Shown: piece after piece, positions 9,552 to 19,742 of the stretch
Numbering within the stretch: position 1 is the stretch's first letter
How the letters are laid out: each line of letters begins with the position of its first letter
Assembly (NCBI GenBank): GCA_017305935.1
Contig: JAFKJU010000005.1
Location: 62,001 to 126,000, forward strand
Reading direction: 5' to 3'
DNA length: 64,000 nt
Origin: Hyphomicrobiales bacterium
GTDB taxonomy: Bacteria; Pseudomonadota; Alphaproteobacteria; Rhizobiales; Rhizobiaceae
Position numbers and translations under genes: made by a program
Notes under the pieces: model-generated
The model's database searches: none
Seen by the model: only the letters and a program-made list of their open reading frames with translations
Told to the model about the DNA's origin: nothing

Positions 9552-10636
9552 TAGCCATCCTCCTGATGCAGCAGAATCGTTGCCCCGAGTGCCAGCGCCA
9601 CGACAACCGGAATCCAGGCCGCGATGAACGGAGGCACCACCCCGCTGCTTCCGAAAGCTTTCACAAGCACGGTCACAACATAAAGCACGAAGCCTGAAAT
9701 GATTCCACCCAGAATCACCGAACGCGATTGTGCGAAACGGCTGAACTTGAGCGAAACGGTTGCAGCGATCATTGTCATCGCCACCAGAAGCAGCGGCATC
9801 GACAAGAGCGAGTGAAACTGGGTTTCGAGCGCCTTGGTTGAAACGCCGAAGGCGCGCGCAACTGAAATTTTGTTAGAAAGATCATAAAAAGCAACGGTTT
9901 CCGGCTGCGTCATCCGTTGCTGAACGAATTCCGGCTTGAGATTGGTTCGAACCTGGGCAGTGCTGTGCCGGGTTGAGATTTCGCCCGGCCGCGTCTCCGT
10001 CACGTCCTTAAGCAACCAGTAACCATCTTGCAATTTTGCCGAGCTTGCGTCCTGCCGCGAGACGATCCGGCCATCGGCGCCGAAGTGCAGAACCACGGCA
10101 TCGACCAGCAGCGTTCCGTCCTCCAGGATGACCCGTCCGCCGATCACGGTATCGTCGCCGTCGCTGATCTGGCGGATCCAGGGCAGGGCTGATGCGGCGG
10201 GCGAGCCGGAGCGCGTGCGCCATTCCGCTTCGACCGCCAGCGCTTTCCGCTGGCCCCAGGCCGCAAGCGGGTTCAGCGCGAAGGTGGTGGCGAGGCCGGT
10301 GAGCAGCGCCCCGACCACGAAGGGCGACATGAACTGCCAGACGGAGGCGCCGGCGGCGCGCGTCACCACCAGTTCGTAGCGGCGGTTGAGGCTGATCAGC
10401 ACCGTCATGCCGACGAACAGTGCAATAAACGGGATCGTCTGCTGCAGGATGAGCGGCAGGCGCAGCAGCGTCATCAGGAAGACGCCGAACAGGCTGTAGC
10501 CGGTCAGCCCAGACATGCGCCCCGACGTCTCGGAGAAATCGATCAGGAAGACGATCGAGGCGACGCCGATCAGGAACCAGAACATGGTCAGCAGATAGCG
10601 CTTCAGAAAATAGCGCCCGAGGGTCGAGAGGATCAC
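9551..10636 (-). CDS. lptG: LPS export ABC permease LptG
   Basis: Inner-membrane half of the LptB2FG lipopolysaccharide extractor. It has six predicted membrane helices: residues about 15-35, 55-80 and 95-120 at the N-terminus, a periplasmic beta-jellyroll in the middle, and three helices at the C-terminus. The start GTG at 10636 overlaps the lptF stop (GTGA) and has GGGAGG upstream. A longer frame extends into the lptF coding region and is rejected. Length is 361 aa, normal. The motif NRRYELVVTRAAGAS is the coupling-helix region typical of the YjgP/YjgQ family. Confidence 0.95.
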   Translation of the reverse strand: MILSTLGRYFLKRYLLTMFWFLIGVASIVFLIDFSETSGRMSGLTGYSLFGVFLMTLLRLPLILQQTIPFIALFVGMTVLISLNRRYELVVTRAAGASVWQFMSPFVVGALLTGLATTFALNPLAAWGQRKALAVEAEWRTRSGSPAASALPWIRQISDGDDTVIGGRVILEDGTLLVDAVVLHFGADGRIVSRQDASSAKLQDGYWLLKDVTETRPGEISTRHSTAQVRTNLKPEFVQQRMTQPETVAFYDLSNKISVARAFGVSTKALETQFHSLLSMPLLLVAMTMIAATVSLKFSRFAQSRSVILGGIISGFVLYVVTVLVKAFGSSGVVPPFIAAWIPVVVALALGATILLHQEDG

Positions 10637-11805
10637 GACTGGCCTCCCTTGGCGGCATCGTCCTTGCGCAGCTTGAGTGCCTGCTGCCAGGCTTCGGAGC
10701 TGAGGCGGGTCACGCTCGCGGGAATCTTCAGCTTGCGATGCGCCATCAGGAGATAGATGAGACAACCGCCAGCGATCAGCGGCACCGCATACATGATGAG
10801 AATGAAGAACGGCCGGCTTTCCGCCTGGTTGGCGCTGTAGAACGAGGCCCAGCGCAACAGGAAGCTGATGCTCAGCGCCGAGATCAGCGGATGCAGGCGC
10901 GCGTCGCGATGCGAGCGCGCATCGCCGGCGATCACCAGCGCCACGAGGCTGAACAGCAGCGGAAAGCTCCATTCCGTCAAGCGGCGATGCAACTCGGCGC
11001 GATAGGCGCCGGGATCTTCCCGCACGTTCTTGTCGTCGGGGTCGGGATTGAGCAGATAGGCCAGGCTACGGTCGCCCGGCCTCAGCGTCGTCTGGCCGCG
11101 GCTCTGCGTCAGGTCCGAAAGATCGAAGGAATAGGAGTCGAAGCGGATGATCGAGACGTTGCCGCCGGGGATTTTGCGGTGGACCTCGCCGTCATGCATG
11201 ATCAGCGCCGTGCCCTCGGCATTCACCGCGCCCTCGCGCGCATAATAAATGAGATCGAAGGCCGGATCGCGCGAATCGGCGACCAGCAGGCCCTTCAGGA
11301 CGCGGCCGGAATGACGCTCGGAAATCTGGATGTAGAGACCGTCCTCGACGCGGCGGAAGGTCTTTTCCTCGATGACGGAAGAAAGCAGATCCGCATAGGT
11401 CGCCGCCACCATCTCGCGGGCGGCGACGCGTACCTTCGGCTCGATCAGGTTGTCGATGGTGAAGGAAAAGAGGCTGAGCACGCCGGCCAGGATGATCACC
11501 GGCCGTATGATCGTCCAGCGCGAGGCGCCGGCCGCCTCGATGACCGTCAGCTCGGAATCGTTGTTCATCGAGGTCAGCGTCTGGCTGACGCCGATGACGG
11601 CCGCGAAAGGCAGCACGATGGGAATGATGGTCGGCAGGATCAGCGTGGCGAGCTTCATGAACGAACCGACCGACTGACCGTTGTCGGTCACCAGGTTGAT
11701 TCGGTTGAGCACCTGCGTCGTCCAGATGATCGCCAGCACCGGCAGCAACGCTACCAGGAACATCTGGATCACCCGACGCATTATATAGGACTCGAGAAGC
11801 TTCAT
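10633..11805 (-). CDS. lptF: LPS export ABC permease LptF
   Basis: Partner of LptG in the lipopolysaccharide transporter. The N-terminal membrane block starts [16 protein letters not shown], followed by the coupling region [17 protein letters not shown], a periplasmic domain, and three C-terminal helices. The ATG at 11805 matches the family start; the longer frame upstream contains non-coding sequence. Length is 390 aa. It is the first gene of the operon, transcribed away from pepA; the 227-bp gap to pepA must carry both promoters. The ATPase LptB is not in this window. Confidence 0.95.
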   Translation of the reverse strand: MKLLESYIMRRVIQMFLVALLPVLAIIWTTQVLNRINLVTDNGQSVGSFMKLATLILPTIIPIVLPFAAVIGVSQTLTSMNNDSELTVIEAAGASRWTIIRPVIILAGVLSLFSFTIDNLIEPKVRVAAREMVAATYADLLSSVIEEKTFRRVEDGLYIQISERHSGRVLKGLLVADSRDPAFDLIYYAREGAVNAEGTALIMHDGEVHRKIPGGNVSIIRFDSYSFDLSDLTQSRGQTTLRPGDRSLAYLLNPDPDDKNVREDPGAYRAELHRRLTEWSFPLLFSLVALVIAGDARSHRDARLHPLISALSISFLLRWASFYSANQAESRPFFILIMYAVPLIAGGCLIYLLMAHRKLKIPASVTRLSSEAWQQALKLRKDDAAKGGQS

Positions 11806-12032
11806 GCCTGTCTTTATATGTTTGTCCAAGCCATCCAAAGGGCGCTGTCGCGACGCCCTCTCTCTACGCGCTTCGAAAGGGAATGGCGACAGGCCCCTGG
11901 TCAAATTTCCGTCACGGCCCACGATATTTTGACGGTGTGCCAATTCGGTCATGCTCGTATGAGGCTTGCCTTGTGCCGGCATTGCCCGCAAAGATCGGGC
12001 ACAATCTTGTGGCCTATCCCGGTGGAGAATCG

Positions 12033-13523
12033 ATGTCCGTGACTTTCGACGTGAATTTTGCCCCGTCCGCAGCCCTCAACGGTGAGACGGCGATTGCCCT
12101 GAAACTGGCCGACGGCCCGGCACCGGCCGCCGCGAGCGCCGTCGATCCGGCCGGCGTTTACGCCAAGGCGGCCGAGGTCGCGGGCTTCAAGGCGAAATCC
12201 ATGGGCGTGCTGGATATCATCGCGCCGCAGGGCTCGCCGGTTGACAGGCTGCTGGTCGTCGGCCTCGGAAAGGGCGCCGATCTGACCGCCCATGACTGGC
12301 TGCGCGCCGGCGGCATCGCTGCCTCCAGGCTTGGCAAGGCGACGTCGGCCGCTATCTTCCTCGATGCGCCGGGCTTGACCGTGACCGGCGAACAGGCCGC
12401 CGATTTCGCGCTTGGCCTGCATCTGCGCGGCTATGCCTTCGACGCCTACAAGACGAAAAAGAAGGACGAGGACGACAAGCCGGCCGAAAAGACCGTCAAG
12501 GTGACCATCGTCACCACCGCCGCAAGCGCCGCGACCACCGCCTATGCGGCGGCGAAGGCGGTGGCCGAGGGCGTTTGCCTGGCGCGCGATCTCGTCAACG
12601 AGCCGGCCAATGTGCTTGGCCCCGTCGAATTCGCCGCCCGCGCCAGGGCGCTCGAATCGCTCGGCGTCGAGGTCGAGATTCTCACCGAGAAGGAGATGGG
12701 CGAGTTCGGCATGGGCGCGCTGCTCGGCGTTTCGCAAGGCTCGGTGCGGCCGCCGCGACTTGCCATCATGCGCTGGAACGGTGGCAAGAACGAAAAGCCG
12801 CTCGCCTTCATCGGCAAGGGCGTGGTCTTCGATACCGGCGGCATCTCCATCAAGCCAGCCGCCGGCATGGAGGAGATGAAAGGCGACATGGGCGGCGCGG
12901 CCGCCGTCACCGGCCTGATGCATGTGCTGGCGGCGCGCAAGGCGAAAGCCAATGTCGTCGGCATCATCGGCCTTGTGGAAAATATGCCTGACGGCAATGC
13001 CCAGCGCCCCGGCGATATCGTCACCTCCATGTCCGGCCAGACCATCGAGGTGATCAACACCGATGCCGAGGGACGCCTCGTGCTCTGCGATGCGCTCTGG
13101 TATTGCAAGGAACGTTTCAAGCCGGAATTCATGGTCAATCTGGCGACGCTCACCGGCGCGATCATGGTGGCGCTCGGCAGCGTCCATGCCGGCCTGTTTT
13201 CCAATGACGATGCGCTGTCGGCACGCCTGACCGAGGCCGGGCTCGCCACCGACGAGAAGCTGTGGCGCATGCCGCTCGGAAAAGACTACGACAAGATGAT
13301 CGACAGCAAGTTTGCCGACATGAAGAACACCGGCGGGCGTTATGCCGGCTCGATAACGGCGGCGCATTTCCTCAAGCGTTTCGTCGGCGATACGCCCTGG
13401 GCGCATCTCGATATCGCCGGCACGGCCATGTCCTCGCCGTCGAACGAGATCAACCAGTCCTGGGCCTCCGGTTTTGGCGTTCGGCTGCTGGATCAGCTTG
13501 TTCGTGCGCATTACGAAAGCTGA
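12033..13523 (+). CDS. pepA: Leucyl aminopeptidase (M17)
   Basis: Cytoplasmic hexameric metallo-aminopeptidase. The two-metal site is complete: Lys262, Asp267, Asp285, Asp344 and Glu346, with catalytic Lys274 and Arg348; the signature [10 protein letters not shown] is at residues 342-351. The N-terminal macrodomain-like region covers about residues 1-165 and includes a lysine/aspartate-rich insertion near 140-155. I chose the ATG at 12033 because GGTGGAG lies just upstream and MSVTFDV matches family N-termini. E. coli PepA also binds DNA (Xer recombination, carAB); nothing here tests that. holC starts 2 nt after the stop. Confidence 0.95.
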   Translation: MSVTFDVNFAPSAALNGETAIALKLADGPAPAAASAVDPAGVYAKAAEVAGFKAKSMGVLDIIAPQGSPVDRLLVVGLGKGADLTAHDWLRAGGIAASRLGKATSAAIFLDAPGLTVTGEQAADFALGLHLRGYAFDAYKTKKKDEDDKPAEKTVKVTIVTTAASAATTAYAAAKAVAEGVCLARDLVNEPANVLGPVEFAARARALESLGVEVEILTEKEMGEFGMGALLGVSQGSVRPPRLAIMRWNGGKNEKPLAFIGKGVVFDTGGISIKPAAGMEEMKGDMGGAAAVTGLMHVLAARKAKANVVGIIGLVENMPDGNAQRPGDIVTSMSGQTIEVINTDAEGRLVLCDALWYCKERFKPEFMVNLATLTGAIMVALGSVHAGLFSNDDALSARLTEAGLATDEKLWRMPLGKDYDKMIDSKFADMKNTGGRYAGSITAAHFLKRFVGDTPWAHLDIAGTAMSSPSNEINQSWASGFGVRLLDQLVRAHYES

Positions 13524-13525
13524 TC

Positions 13526-13975
13526 GTGACCGAAATCCTTTTCTACCACCTGACCGAAAGCCGGCTGGAAGACGCCCTGCCGCCCCTGCTCGAGCGCAGC
13601 CTCGACCGGGGATGGCGGGTGGTGGTGCAGATGCGCGAGGCGGCGATGAAGGAAAAGCTGGACCAGCATCTCTGGACGTTTCGCGAGGATAGCTTTTTGC
13701 CGCATGGAGCCGATGACGGCCCGATGCCGGAGGAACAACCGGTGCTGCTGACCACCGGCGGCGATAATGCCAACAATGCGACGGTGCGTTTCCTCATCGA
13801 AGCCGCCGAGCCGCCGCCGCTCGACGCCTATGAGCGTGTCGTCTTCATGTTCGACGGCTACGACCAGCCGCAGCTCGAAGCCGCGCGCGCCCAGTGGAAA
13901 AGCCTGAAGGCGGAAGGGCACACGCTGACCTATTGGCAGCAGAACGCCGAGGGGCGGTGGGAGAAGAAGGCGTAG
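13526..13975 (+). CDS. holC: DNA polymerase III chi subunit
   Basis: Chi links the clamp loader to single-strand DNA-binding protein. The sequence begins VTEILFYHLTESRLEDALPPLL, and the centre HLWTFREDSFLPHG and TTGGDNANNA match the HolC family. Length is 149 aa. The likely start is GTG at 13526, 2 nt after the pepA stop; no ATG is available before the conserved N-terminus. The pepA-holC pairing is conserved in many proteobacteria. The reading frame is open far upstream through pepA, which is a shadow. Confidence 0.93.
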   Translation: MTEILFYHLTESRLEDALPPLLERSLDRGWRVVVQMREAAMKEKLDQHLWTFREDSFLPHGADDGPMPEEQPVLLTTGGDNANNATVRFLIEAAEPPPLDAYERVVFMFDGYDQPQLEAARAQWKSLKAEGHTLTYWQQNAEGRWEKKA

Positions 13976-14008
13976 GCCATTTCCAGGAAAACGGAAACGA
14001 AAGGTCCG

Positions 14009-15742
14009 TTATCCGCCGCGCGCGCTGTCGTCCTTGACGTCGCCGCGCGGGAAGGCGGTCCTGAAATGCTGTTTCAGGCCAGCCAGCGCCTCCGGCGTCC
14101 AGCCTGTGACGTTGGTCACCGCTACCCAGGCATCGACATAATCCTCCGGCGCATAGACATGGCCGTGGCCCATCGGCGTCGTGGTGGCGACGGCCATGTC
14201 GAGGGCGATCTGCAGCATGGTGACGACGGGATACCAGCGCAGATCAGGCGACACATCCGGCCCGCGAGGCTGCTTCAGCCAATCCGGGCGGCGATAGAGA
14301 TCGCGGTAATTGAAAAAGACGATGGGGTCGCTGGCATATTGCAGGTAGACGATCCGCATCGGTCCCCATGGCCGGTCCATGGGGACGGGGGAGCCCTGCT
14401 GGTTCAAGAAGCGCACGATGCTGCCGTCGCGGAATTGTGGCAGCCATTGCGGCGTGCCGGCATTGCGCCTGTCGGTGACCGAGCGCCAGATACGGCTTTC
14501 AAAGGGCGGGCCGCTCCACAGCGCGCCGGCGATGGGGTCGCCGATCAGAGTGAAAATCTCCGCCGAGCGTTCGGAATTCATCGCACCGAGGCTGAGTCCA
14601 TGCAGGTAAAGCCTTGGCCGCTGGTCTTTCGGCAGGCTGGTCCAGTAACCGTAGATTTCCGCAAACAGCGCCTGCGCCGCTTCGGCCCCGTATTCCGGCT
14701 GGGCCAGCAGCGATAGCGGGCTGCTGAGATAGGAATATTGCAAGGCGACGCTGGCGACGTCGCCGTCGTGCAGCACCTCGACGCTGTCCATGGCGGCGGG
14801 ATCGACCCAGCCTGTGCCGGTCGGCGTGATGACGATCAGGATCGAGCGCTCGAAACCGCCCTCGCGCTTCAATTCCTCCAGTGCCAGTTTTGCGCGTGCC
14901 GCTGCCGTCTCGGCGGCGCGCAGGCCGACATAGACGCGGATCGGCTCCTTCGCCGGTCGCCCGGTCAGCGCGCCGATCTGCCCCGCATCCGGTCCCGTCG
15001 CCACGAATTCGCGGCCGGCGCGGCCGAGTTCGTCCCATTTGACCAGCGAGGCGGGGCTGCCGGCCTTGCCCGGCGCCGTCGGCTGCGGCCGTTCCGGCTC
15101 GATCAGCGCGTCATAGTCCCGATAGGAGGCGTCGAGCATGGTGAAGACGCGGCGCACGACGAGATCGTTGGCCAGCGTCCAGAACACCAGCACGGCCAGC
15201 GCCACACCGACCGCATTGGCGACACGCCGCGGCAGGAAGCGGCGCACGAAAGCCCCGATCCGCCCGGCGATAAAGGCGAAGAACCGCCCGATCAGCAGCA
15301 ACACGATGAAGGCCGCGAACGCGACGGCGCAAACCTTGAACGGATGCGCCGTCTCCACCTGTGCCATGCCCATCACCGCGCGGATGGAATTCTGCCAGGC
15401 CGCCGCATGCCAAAGGAAACTGAGGGCAATCGCCGCCGCCATCGCCATGATCGCCGCGTTGGTGCGCAGCCGCAGGCGCAGCGGCGGTTCGGGCAATTCG
15501 AGGTGGCGCCAGACCCAGCGAAACAGCACGCCCGCGCCATAACCGATGGCAAAACAGGCGCCAGCCAGCGCCCCTTGCGTCAGGGCGGTGCGTGGCACAA
15601 GCGTCGGCGTCAGCGCCGCCGCGAAGAACAGGGTTCCGAGCGTGATGCCGATGCCGGAGAGCGAGAAGAAATGCCTGCGGATGCTGGAAATCAGGCCGTC
15701 GAACGCATACAAGAAACTTCCTCCCGGCCCGGCTGTCCGCAT
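14009..15742 (-). CDS. Membrane alpha/beta-hydrolase (Abhydrolase_9 type)
   Basis: A protein of about 577 aa with four to five predicted N-terminal membrane helices (about residues 20-210), followed by a soluble alpha/beta-hydrolase domain. The nucleophile elbow is HGLSLGAMNS, with the Ser as presumed nucleophile. Near the C-terminus the conserved GHGHVY segment may supply the catalytic His. It resembles the two-part Abhydrolase_9 family, whose substrate is unknown. ATG at 15742 is preferred to the TTG at 15754; neither has a strong ribosome site. It converges with holC across 33 bp. No function is assigned beyond hydrolase fold. Confidence 0.75.
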   Translation of the reverse strand: MRTAGPGGSFLYAFDGLISSIRRHFFSLSGIGITLGTLFFAAALTPTLVPRTALTQGALAGACFAIGYGAGVLFRWVWRHLELPEPPLRLRLRTNAAIMAMAAAIALSFLWHAAAWQNSIRAVMGMAQVETAHPFKVCAVAFAAFIVLLLIGRFFAFIAGRIGAFVRRFLPRRVANAVGVALAVLVFWTLANDLVVRRVFTMLDASYRDYDALIEPERPQPTAPGKAGSPASLVKWDELGRAGREFVATGPDAGQIGALTGRPAKEPIRVYVGLRAAETAAARAKLALEELKREGGFERSILIVITPTGTGWVDPAAMDSVEVLHDGDVASVALQYSYLSSPLSLLAQPEYGAEAAQALFAEIYGYWTSLPKDQRPRLYLHGLSLGAMNSERSAEIFTLIGDPIAGALWSGPPFESRIWRSVTDRRNAGTPQWLPQFRDGSIVRFLNQQGSPVPMDRPWGPMRIVYLQYASDPIVFFNYRDLYRRPDWLKQPRGPDVSPDLRWYPVVTMLQIALDMAVATTTPMGHGHVYAPEDYVDAWVAVTNVTGWTPEALAGLKQHFRTAFPRGDVKDDSARGG

Positions 15743-15798
15743 GTCACGCTGCAATCATAGCGATATGCCTGCGGCAGGCCAAGGCCAGAAGGCGGTTG

Positions 15799-16725
15799 TC
15801 AATCGAAGAAGGAATCGACGAATTTGCGCCGGCCGAGCATGAAGGCATCGGCGACATGGGTGAGCGGCGCGAGATCGACATCCAAGGTGCCATTGGCGAT
15901 GATCGCGGCGAAGCGTTTGTACAGCTCGAAATACTCCTTCTCCGGCTCGGAGAAGGTCAGGGCGCCGTCGACCGAGAGCTTTGCTCCGCCTTCGGAGAGG
16001 ACCATCTGGCCGGCATCGGTGTCGGCGATGATGTCCCAGCTCTGCTTGCCGGTCTGGCGCCAGTCGAATTCGGCGTGGACCTCGAGGCCGGCCGCATCGC
16101 AGAAGCGCAGGTCTGCGGCAATCGGCGCGTCGCGGTTTTCCGGGAATTCCAGGCTCGCCTTGGTCAGGAAAATGGCGTTCGGCAGGATATGGGTGACGAT
16201 CGACAGCGCATTGATGCCGGGATCGAAGATGCCGAGGCCGCCGGCCTGCCAGATCCAGTCCTGGTTCGGATGCCAGTGGCGCACGTCCTCTTTCCAGATC
16301 ACCTGCATGTTGCGGATGCGGGTTCCGGCAAGGAAGGTTTTCGCGGCTTCGACGGCTGGCGCATAGCGCGAGTGCCAGCTTGCGAACAGCGACACTTTCT
16401 TCCCGGCGGCGAGGCGGACGAGATCCTGCACTTCGCTCAAGGTCGCGCCCGGCGGTTTTTCGAGGAAGACATGCTTGCCGGCATTCAGCGCCGCATGCGC
16501 CGCCTCGTAGCGGAACTGCGGCGGCATGCACAGCGACACGGCGGTGATTTCCGGCACGGCTTCCAGCATCGCCTGGATGGTGGTGAAGGCCGGCACGCCC
16601 TCGACCGTGCCATGGCGGCTTGCCGTGGCGACCAGCTCGTAATCGGCAATCTTGGCGATGGAGGGAAGATGCTGGTCGCGGACGATCTTGCCGACGCCGA
16701 CGATTGCGAGCTTGATGGGGGCCAT
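15799..16725 (-). CDS. L-arabinose / D-galactose 1-dehydrogenase (Gfo/Idh family)
   Basis: NAD(P)-dependent oxidation of the aldose C1 to a lactone, the first step of the non-phosphorylative pentose or galactose (De Ley-Doudoroff type) route. The N-terminal Rossmann motif is VGVGKIVRDQHLP. EKPPGATLSEV and the block KEDVRHWHPNQDWIW followed by GGLGIFDPGINALSIV closely resemble the Azospirillum L-arabinose 1-dehydrogenase as I recall it. Length is 308 aa from the ATG at 16725; a longer upstream frame is non-conserved. It has no pathway neighbours here, so the preferred sugar cannot be decided. Confidence 0.82.
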   Translation of the reverse strand: MAPIKLAIVGVGKIVRDQHLPSIAKIADYELVATASRHGTVEGVPAFTTIQAMLEAVPEITAVSLCMPPQFRYEAAHAALNAGKHVFLEKPPGATLSEVQDLVRLAAGKKVSLFASWHSRYAPAVEAAKTFLAGTRIRNMQVIWKEDVRHWHPNQDWIWQAGGLGIFDPGINALSIVTHILPNAIFLTKASLEFPENRDAPIAADLRFCDAAGLEVHAEFDWRQTGKQSWDIIADTDAGQMVLSEGGAKLSVDGALTFSEPEKEYFELYKRFAAIIANGTLDVDLAPLTHVADAFMLGRRKFVDSFFD

Positions 16726-16835
16726 GGTCGATGCTGCTCTGTTGACGAATGGGTCTTGGTGGCGTGAGGTTGTAACAGAATGTCGCCGGCCGACAAGTCC
16801 GCCACCGGTCCAAGCGGTTCGCATCGGATCCGGCT

Positions 16836-17681
16836 TTATTCCGCAGAGGCGATCATCTGCTCCGGCATGCGGCTGCGCTTGTAGCGCAGCGCCACCACCT
16901 TGTAGCCCTGTGCCTTCAGCTCGTTCAGCATCGCCGGCAGCATGGTCGCGGTGCGCTTGTGGATGTCGTGCATCAGGATGATACCGCGCCCGCGCCTGTT
17001 GAGCGCCGCCATGGTGCGCTCGGCGACTTTTGCGGGACCGTCCTTGAAGTAATCCTTCGAATCGACGTCGACATCCATGATCACCTCGCCGCGGGCGGTG
17101 AGGGCCGAGCGCAGCCGGCGCGTATCGGAGAGATAGGGGAAGCGGAAGAAGGCGGCGTCGGTGGCGGTCGCCTTCTGCACCGCCTTCTCGCCGCGCTGGA
17201 TTTCCGAGAGTGCGCTGTCGAAGCTCATCGAGGCGAGATTGCGGTGGCGATAGGTGTGGCTTCCGATGGAATGGCCGCGCGCCACGACGCTACGGGCGAT
17301 GGACGGATAGGTCTCGGCCATCTGGCCAACCATCAGGAAGGTCGCCTTGACGCCGAAGGCATCGAGCGTATCGAGCACTTTTTCCGTTTTGCCGGGCATC
17401 GGGCCGTCGTCGAAGGTCAGCACCACCTCGCGCTCGCGCAGGCGGATATCGTGCAGCGAGCCGACCGCCAGCATGCGCCCGGCCAGCGCGTTCGGATGCA
17501 CGGTGCGCATCCAGGCGACGGTGTCTTCCTTCGCCGGTGCGCTGGCCGCCAGCGGCTGCTCGCCCTCCATGCCATAGGCATAGGCGGTCTTGACGGAGCC
17601 GGTATGGATGGCTTGACGGTTGGCGCAGCCGGAAAGGGCGGCAAGGCAAAGGCCTGCGGCGAGCAAGGAACGAAACGACAT
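16836..17681 (-). CDS. Polysaccharide deacetylase-family lipoprotein
   Basis: NodB-homology (carbohydrate esterase 4) enzyme predicted to be membrane-anchored in the periplasm. A lipobox LSGC places the lipidated Cys at residue 19. The metal and catalytic motifs are TFDDGP, SHTYRHRN and the C-terminal ILMHDIHKRT, so the enzyme should be active. Substrates could be peptidoglycan or an exopolysaccharide. It is not a nodulation NodB: it is a lipoprotein, has no nod neighbours, and carries a 70-residue N-terminal extension. Length is 281 aa, start ATG at 17681. Confidence 0.87.
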   Translation of the reverse strand: MSFRSLLAAGLCLAALSGCANRQAIHTGSVKTAYAYGMEGEQPLAASAPAKEDTVAWMRTVHPNALAGRMLAVGSLHDIRLREREVVLTFDDGPMPGKTEKVLDTLDAFGVKATFLMVGQMAETYPSIARSVVARGHSIGSHTYRHRNLASMSFDSALSEIQRGEKAVQKATATDAAFFRFPYLSDTRRLRSALTARGEVIMDVDVDSKDYFKDGPAKVAERTMAALNRRGRGIILMHDIHKRTATMLPAMLNELKAQGYKVVALRYKRSRMPEQMIASAE

Positions 17682-17787
17682 GAAAAATCACTCAACAAAT
17701 CGATAATGCCGGGTGATTTTTGTCGATTATGGTTAACGAATCCTTTCGTCCGTCCGGCGAAAAGTTAATGTCGTCAAATAGCGGGGA

Positions 17788-19671
17788 TCACCCCGCCATC
17801 GCATCCTCGTATTCGGTGGAAAGCTCCAGCCACTGCTCCTCGGCCTCGTTGAGCTTCGCCAGCGCGCCGGCGCGTTCCTTGGCCTTGGTCACGGCCTTGT
17901 CAGGCGATTTCTCGTAAAGGGCGGGGTCTTCAAGTTCCTTGTCCAGGGCCTGAATCAGTTTCTGCAGTTTGCCGGTCAAGGATTCGAGATCGTTGATCTT
18001 TTTCTTGAGCGGCGCCAGTGCCGAACGCCGCTCGGCGGCGAGCTTGCGCTGGTCGGCCTTGTTCTTGCTGTCCTCGATCGGCGTCTTGGCCGCCTGCTTG
18101 CCCTTGGGCGTGGCGACGATCAGGCTGCGATAGTCTTCGAGGTCGCCGTCATAGGCGGTCACCGTGCCGTCGCGCACCAGCCACAGGCGGTCGACGGTCG
18201 CCTCGATCAGGTGGCGGTCGTGCGAGATGAGGATGACGGCGCCAGGATAATCGTTCAGCGCCTGGATCAGCGCATTGCGGCTGTCGATATCGAGATGGTT
18301 GGTCGGCTCGTCGAGAATCAGCAGGTTCGGCGCTTCGAAGGCGGCCATGCCCATCAAAAGGCGTGCTTTCTCGCCGCCGGAGAGATCCTTGGCGGGCGTG
18401 TCCATCTTCTCGGTCGCCAGACCCATCTGGGCGACGCGGGCGCGCACCTTGGCCTCCGGCGCTTCCGGCATCAGCCGGCGCACGTGCTCGACGGCACTGT
18501 CCTTCGGCACGAGATCGTCGAGCTGATGCTGGGCGAAGAAGCCGATGGAGAGGTTCGGCGCGGTCTTGATCTCGCCGGATTGGGCCTGCAGCCGGCCGGA
18601 GATAAATTTCGCGAAGGTCGACTTGCCGTTGCCGTTGGAGCCGAGGAGGGCGATGCGGTCGTCATTGTCGATACGCAGGTTGATGCGCGACAGGATCGGC
18701 TTGCCGGGCTCGTAGCCGACCGACCCGCCCTGGATGGCGATAATGGGCGAGGCGGGCTGTTTTTCCGGTTCGGGGAAAGAGAAGCCCTGCACATGATCCT
18801 CGATGACCGCCGCGACCGTGCCCATGCGCTCCAGCGCCTTGATGCGGCTCTGGGCCTGGCGGGCCTTGGTCGCCTTGGCGCGGAAGCGGTCGATGAAGCT
18901 CTGCAGATGCTTGCGGGCCGCGTCGTTCTTGGCTTTCGCCTTCATCTGCAATTCGTCGGCTTCCGCCTTCTGGCGCTCGAACTGGTCGTAGGAGCCGCGA
19001 TAGAAGGTCAGCTTCTTCTGGTCGAGATGGACGATGGCGTTGACGGCGGTGTTGAGCAGGTCGCGGTCGTGGCTGATGATGATGACCGTATGCGGATAGC
19101 GGCGGATGTAATCCTCCAGCCACAGCGTGCCCTCAAGGTCGAGATAGTTGGTCGGCTCGTCGAGCAGCAGCAGATCCGGCTCGGAAAACAGGACGGCCGC
19201 CAGCGCCACGCGCATCCGCCAGCCACCGGAAAAGCTCGATGCCGGGCGCAGTTGCGCCTCGTGGTCGAAGCCGAGGCCCGAGAGGATGCTGGCGGCGCGG
19301 GCTTCGGCAGAATGCGCCTGGATGTCGGCGAGACGCGTCTGTATCTCGGCGATGCGGTGCGGATCCGTGGCAGTCGCGGCTTCCGCCATCAACGCCTCGC
19401 GCTCCTTGTCGGCCTTCAGCACGATCTCGATCAGCGGATCCTCGGTGCCCGGCGCTTCCTGCGCCACCTGGCCGATGCGCGTATTGCGCGGCAGCGAGAC
19501 GGAACCGCTTTCGCTTTCCATGTCGCCGGTGATGATGCGAAACAGGGTGGATTTGCCGGCACCGTTGCGCCCCACCAGACCCGCCTTCGTGCCTTCGGGC
19601 AGGGAGAGGTTGGCGTTTTCGATAAGCAGCCGGCCGGCGATGCGCGCCGAAAGATTGGTGAGCGTGATCAT
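17788..19671 (-). CDS. ABC-F family ATPase, YheS-like
   Basis: Soluble tandem-ATPase protein of the ABC-F class; members act on ribosomes as translation factors. Domain 1 has Walker A GRNGAGKST (about residue 33), signature SFSGGWRMR, and Walker B LLLLDEPTNYLD. The linker DRFRAKATKARQAQSRIK is nearly the YheS consensus. Domain 2 has GSNGNGKST, LSGGEKARL and LLILDEPTNHLD. A charged coiled coil fills about the last 90 residues. The ATG at 19671 starts MITLTNLSAR; an upstream TTG is rejected. Length is 627 aa. There are no membrane segments, so it is not a transporter. Confidence 0.92.
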   Translation of the reverse strand: MITLTNLSARIAGRLLIENANLSLPEGTKAGLVGRNGAGKSTLFRIITGDMESESGSVSLPRNTRIGQVAQEAPGTEDPLIEIVLKADKEREALMAEAATATDPHRIAEIQTRLADIQAHSAEARAASILSGLGFDHEAQLRPASSFSGGWRMRVALAAVLFSEPDLLLLDEPTNYLDLEGTLWLEDYIRRYPHTVIIISHDRDLLNTAVNAIVHLDQKKLTFYRGSYDQFERQKAEADELQMKAKAKNDAARKHLQSFIDRFRAKATKARQAQSRIKALERMGTVAAVIEDHVQGFSFPEPEKQPASPIIAIQGGSVGYEPGKPILSRINLRIDNDDRIALLGSNGNGKSTFAKFISGRLQAQSGEIKTAPNLSIGFFAQHQLDDLVPKDSAVEHVRRLMPEAPEAKVRARVAQMGLATEKMDTPAKDLSGGEKARLLMGMAAFEAPNLLILDEPTNHLDIDSRNALIQALNDYPGAVILISHDRHLIEATVDRLWLVRDGTVTAYDGDLEDYRSLIVATPKGKQAAKTPIEDSKNKADQRKLAAERRSALAPLKKKINDLESLTGKLQKLIQALDKELEDPALYEKSPDKAVTKAKERAGALAKLNEAEEQWLELSTEYEDAMAG

Positions 19672-19742
19672 GCCCGGCGTTTTGGCCGAATCCGGCGGCG
19701 AAGGCAAGAGAGAGGCGCTCTGGCGTCATTCCGGCGGAAGTC

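Noticed and set aside
6237-9554. 1105-codon open frame on + opposite surA-like and lptD
   Set aside because: The minus strand carries recognisable LptD and SurA-like proteins; the plus frame has no domain likeness and low-complexity composition, as expected for a GC-rich antisense frame.
13979-14009. A fifth copy of the A-D palindromic repeat between holC and the hydrolase gene
   Set aside because: Only the left half (CCATTTCCAGGAAAACGG) resembles copy C; the pairing arms are missing, so at most a remnant.
16836-17681. NodB chitooligosaccharide deacetylase (symbiosis gene)
   Set aside because: It has a lipoprotein signal and a long N-terminal extension, and no nod gene or nod box is nearby; only the deacetylase fold is shared.
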